This document shows positions 60,301-64,000 of a stretch of DNA of 64,000 nucleotides, one piece after another. Every line of letters starts with the position of its first letter. The first letter of the stretch is position 1. The notes below the pieces were generated by a model that searched no databases, was not told where the DNA came from, and was given only the letters and a program-made list of their open reading frames with translations. The translations under genes were made by a program, and so were the position numbers. Source of the DNA: Dermatophagoides farinae (taxonomy: Eukaryota > Arthropoda > Arachnida > Sarcoptiformes > Pyroglyphidae); the NCBI RefSeq assembly GCF_024713945.1, contig NC_134686.1:1-64000 (forward strand), read 5' to 3'.

Positions 60301-61084
60301 TCATTTCCAAAAATCTGGATTTTGTTTGAAATTTCTCATGAATTTGCCATACCAATCATTGATTGTTGATAATGGCACTAGTTGTTGATTTGGATTGGCA
60401 CCAATGTTTGTTGCAAACAATTGTAAACTATTCGAAAATGATGAACAATAATTGTATAGATTTTCGGCCATTTTTGTTGCAAATTGTTCCAATTTGGTGC
60501 CAGAATCGGCTGTGGTCATTGTGGATGGATCAGCTGTCATTTGAGCAACCGATATTTTCGATTCAATCGATATGCCAATCTGGGCAACATGGGAAATGAT
60601 GGGCTGTACATATCCAAAACTACCACCAACACCACCACCACCACCAGCAGCAGCAGCAGCAACTAATCCAGATGAACCTAAATTCAATGACTAAAACATT
60701 AATCATTCAAATTCATTCGATATAAATGATTGATTACCAGTGGTCATTTGTTTCAATTTGTTAATTTTGAAAATTGCCGATGGTTTTTCATTGCAAATAT
60801 AGCCCAGATATATCCATGATGGCGGTGATGATGGATCGGGAAAGCTAAAAAATACTGCACCAGCCATATCGGCTGGCAATGGTACCATGCCGGTAAGGAA
60901 AACAACAATGTGATTGATAGCATCAGCATTCGGTATCGTTATTAGAAATTTGCTCGGTTCCACTTGTTGAAAATCCGTTTGCACCTAAATGAATCCAGTC
61001 GTTTTATGGATGTTTTATATTCATGTTTATCAACAATTATCCTACCAAACGTCCAGATACAATCACGGCGAATGTATTTGCCAT
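60301..61084 (-). CDS. HIKESHI: Hikeshi, Hsp70 nuclear import carrier
   Basis: Carries Hsp70 into the nucleus during heat stress through FG-nucleoporins. Exons (- strand) 61084-61046, 60984-60738, 60677-60301; 220 residues (human 197). MANTFAVIVSGRL then VQTDFQQVEPSKFLITIPNA, INHIVVFLTGMVPLPADMAG, VFFSFPD and NEKPSAIFKINKLK match the N-terminal domain. SHVAQIGISIE and KMAENLYNYCSSF, then WYGKFMRNFKQNPDFWK, match the C-terminal domain. A loop with Ala and Gly runs (AAAAAGGGGGVGG) lengthens the middle. The last exon acceptor is placed at 60677 because only it keeps phase. The FG-binding hydrophobic pockets appear conserved by eye. Confidence 0.93.
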
Positions 61085-64000
61085 TTCATTTAGTTAATTG
61101 TCGTTATCGTTATTATTTGAATAAAAATTGAAAATAATTTCAAAAAACAAACACATTCGGCCAGCAACCAATATTGCAATATGGAAATGCTCATAAATGA
61201 TAGGATAGGATACAGTGCTGCTTCTGCTAACCACATGATTTTTTGCAACACTGCACACTGTGAATGTAGCCAACTAAGCCGAATTATTATGATCTCGTTT
61301 TGAAATATTTTGGTTTCAATTTTCCAAAAAACAACTGAGTTGATCATTGTTGCATGAATCTATTTTGTTTATTTCTCAACATTTTCAATATTTCGTTAAG
61401 GTGACCATGGATCTGGCCGTCAAGTAGAGATTTTTCCGATGGTAAGCAGCCCAAAATATAGTCAGATATCGATATCCAGTTGTAATTTTATGCAAAGAAA
61501 AATGAACAATTCCTGAAAAAACAACAGCCAGACAATATATTTTTTACAGACAACAAAATACTTCAATTTTTTATATAACATAATAAAGTTTCATTCTAAT
61601 TCTATTTTGCGAACCAAGTTTGTTATACAATTATCCCTATCTAAAATGACGATAATGACACCTACGCACAATTGTAGGTCATGTCATCGCTCGAGTACAA
61701 CCTAAAACAAGTTCATAAATGAAAAATTCAATTTTTCAACAATCAAGCACATCGATTGGTAGTTGGTTGATCACGAAAGAGCGCGAAAATCACCATAATT
61801 GAATTGAATATATGAATTCTTTGCTCCTCAGATGACCGGCTAAATGGATACATAAATTGTACGAAAATCTCAAGATCAAGTTTTTTTTGTTGATACGTAT
61901 GATGTATCCATTCATGTAACAACGATTCAAATACGTGTCCGAATTTGAAGTTTATCGTTGATGTGAATAACCCCGATCGTTGTTGATCAATCAATGTAAT
62001 GCTACTACTTGTACATTTTACTACTACTTTGTCAATACTTTATTCCGAACAGCTACTATTAATGCATCCGTATTAGCTAGCAGTCAGATAAATAGATATC
62101 TTCATTGATAGAAAAGTTCCACCACTCCTTTTCTAATATATATTTGTCCTCGTCTTGGATAATTTTGGTGAGCGAATGTGGATTCAATGATCATTTTTGG
62201 GTATACACAAAAATGATCATTTGATAATGCTTCTGCTTTTAACATCTTGGTATCTTGGTATCTTGGTGTATTGATGATCAAATGATATCATCATTCGACG
62301 ATCGCATTCATTCATTCAATTAATTCATTTGATCTATTCTAATTCATTATGACGCTTGTGTTTAATTAAATTCAGCAATGCATTTTTGTCACTATTGGAT
62401 CAGCCTGAAAATTTCTCTTCGATTACCTCTGTGTTTTTTCGTCCGATGACTCTTTGTTATCAACAAAATCATCATTCTTCTAACCAATTCTCAGAGTCAC
62501 AAAAACTTTGTTTCACATTGGAATTTTTTATCAATCAAAAGTTTTCAACAACAACAATAAACCAATGATCTTCAAATACTACCAATAAAAGCAATAAACA
62601 TTTGTTATTGTCAGACAACAACAACAACAAGCAACAGACAAGTTATCTAATGATGAAAAATATGTGATCGCTCACATGAATGTATGATTAGTGCGTTCTC
62701 GTTTATTGTTGGTCAAATTCATTCAATAGTGATGATTGTCAATCCTTGCGTTGATTTTATCATTTTTCCGTATAGATAATCAATTAAACATTTTAAATTC
62801 AGTTGTTTGGTCGACTTTTTCAATAACATACATGCGACGAACATAACGTATTATCATCGTCAAAAAACGCAAAGGAAAAGGAAAAAACGTTTGTTCTATA
62901 TTGTCGTCATTGAGAAGCTATCAAGGTATGGTGACCATTCGTTTTACACAACACAAGAGTAATGTTCTTCGTTTCGATGACGAAAATTGTGATACCGTTG
63001 ATGATGTAAATCAGATGAAAGATTCAGTCATTTAACTTTGATAAAGATGATGTTATCATTGAACCATTGTCAATCGATTCTCCATCCAATAGTATAGTAG
63101 TTGGTTTTTATGATTGATGAGGATGTTTGACATTTTGACAATATTTTCTCTGCCAAGACCAACACTCGAATTGAAATGTATTGAAATGCATTTTATAATG
63201 TATGTATTGTTTTTGTTTTTGTTTATCGAAATCTTTATCTCTTTCTCTGATACGTGATGAATATTAATGACTAAATATATGATACAACCATGTAATATTT
63301 CCATATTTTTGTGAGTGGCAATTTGAAGCTTTGTTTTCTATCTATATTACTAATAATGTTATTACACTAAAAAGCAATCTTTGTTTTGCTCTGATTCTTT
63401 CATGGTTTAGTTGTCCGTCAAGTCAAGAAGTTGACACATAGATGTCAGTTTTTTTGCTATTTTTTCATTGTTTGTTTTTGGTTTCAATCATTTGATCAAT
63501 GACAGTGACAAAATTGATGTCTATTTTTTCCAGTCAATTTTTTTTGTTAAAATCCTTAGCTCAATGGATCAATGACTGAACTTGGCATTGTTTGGCTATA
63601 GTGGTGGAAAAGAGAGAGAAAATGAAAAGCAAAAAATTTCGTATGCATAAAACTGATTTATTAATTATACTTTTGTGATTGTGATTGTGATGATATAGGA
63701 ATTAAAGCTGACACACAGCTGTTCTTTCCTATTGTTTCTCATCATTTGTTTGTCGTCGACTGAATAATGAATGTGTCATTACAATTCTTTGTCGCAATCA
63801 TGGTTTTGCTATATGATGACTATTCATTGCATTCTGTTTTCTGCTTTCTCTCCTCATTTTTGTTATTAAATATGGATGAACAGTTTCTTCCATTTTTTCA
63901 ATAAAATAATTCCTTATTATCGGTCGACGACGTAAGATAATAGTCACTGTTTTTATGTTGATCCTTATCATTGGCAATATAACCGAAAAAGGGTATACAT
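61085..64000. other. Right-hand flank without supported gene
   Basis: AT-rich sequence. An 83-codon - strand frame (61743-61994: FGHVFESLLHEWIHHTYQQK...) and a 35-codon + strand frame near 62930-63037 (MVTIRFTQHK) read somewhat like protein. Neither has splice partners or a recognised family. ACAACAACAACAA (62620) and direct repeats of TCTTGGTATCTTGG (62249) occur. It is probably the long upstream region, or a large intron, of a gene beyond the window. Confidence 0.4.

Noticed and set aside
61743-61994. 83-codon - strand frame as an exon
   Set aside because: Composition is protein-like, but there are no supporting splice sites, start context or recognised family; left as uncertain.
62930-63037. 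35-codon frame MVTIRFTQHK...
   Set aside because: Too short, no homologue and no splice evidence.

Overview
The window looks like one chromosome end, or near-end region, of a small AT-rich arthropod genome, most plausibly an astigmatid or other acariform mite. The grounds are (CCTAA)n/(TTAGG)n telomeric repeats of the arthropod type, very short introns (about 55-110 bp), tightly packed genes, and animal orthologues such as a Nrk/MuSK receptor kinase, a DOCK6/7/8-type exchange factor and YY1. The mite assignment is inference; arthropod is well supported.

Left part (1 to about 28.2 kb) is repeat territory. From 1 to 5.59 kb lies a long, decayed non-LTR retrotransposon (LINE) on the + strand, with recognisable ORF1 zinc-knuckle, endonuclease, reverse transcriptase and C-terminal finger traces. 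It ends in three tandem hairpin repeats and a short (CCTAA) run. From 5.6 to 15.75 kb a series of A-tailed, mostly 5'-truncated LINE 3' ends alternates with (CCTAA) tracts, including one 231 bp telomeric array. This is the pattern expected of telomere-targeted LINEs. Two related minisatellites (11.93-12.14 kb and 13.65-14.26 kb, the second a clean 74 bp x 7 array) lie inside this region. From 16 to 28 kb there are LTR-element fossils, LINE pieces in both orientations, a piggyBac fragment abutting an RPA70-like domain, an orphan first-exon-like ORF, and one U6 snRNA gene (26.51-26.62 kb).

Right part (28.25 to 61.1 kb) is gene-dense host sequence with eleven intact-looking protein genes. In order they are kinesin-2 KIF3B (-), TTC39 (+), an intronless UDP-glycosyltransferase (+), YY1 (-), Nrk/MuSK receptor kinase (-), CLIP4-like triple CAP-Gly protein (+), DOCK7/Zir (-), PPWD1 (+), pseudouridine-5'-phosphatase PUDP (-), UBC9/UBE2I (+) and Hikeshi (-). 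Exon structures were read from GT-AG (one GC-AG) boundaries with matching phase and family alignment. The genes are unrelated single-copy housekeeping or signalling genes, not an operon or pathway cluster. The last 2.9 kb (61.1-64.0 kb) shows no gene I can support.

Most interesting for follow-up: the telomeric LINE/(CCTAA) alternation with associated hairpin repeats; a pair of covarying hairpin units downstream of CLIP4 (46.6-46.9 kb); the piggyBac/RPA70 junction; the U6 gene with an enlarged internal-stem-loop apical loop; and the Nrk/MuSK gene, which combines two Ig domains, Frizzled, kringle and kinase domains with an altered NPxY-type motif.
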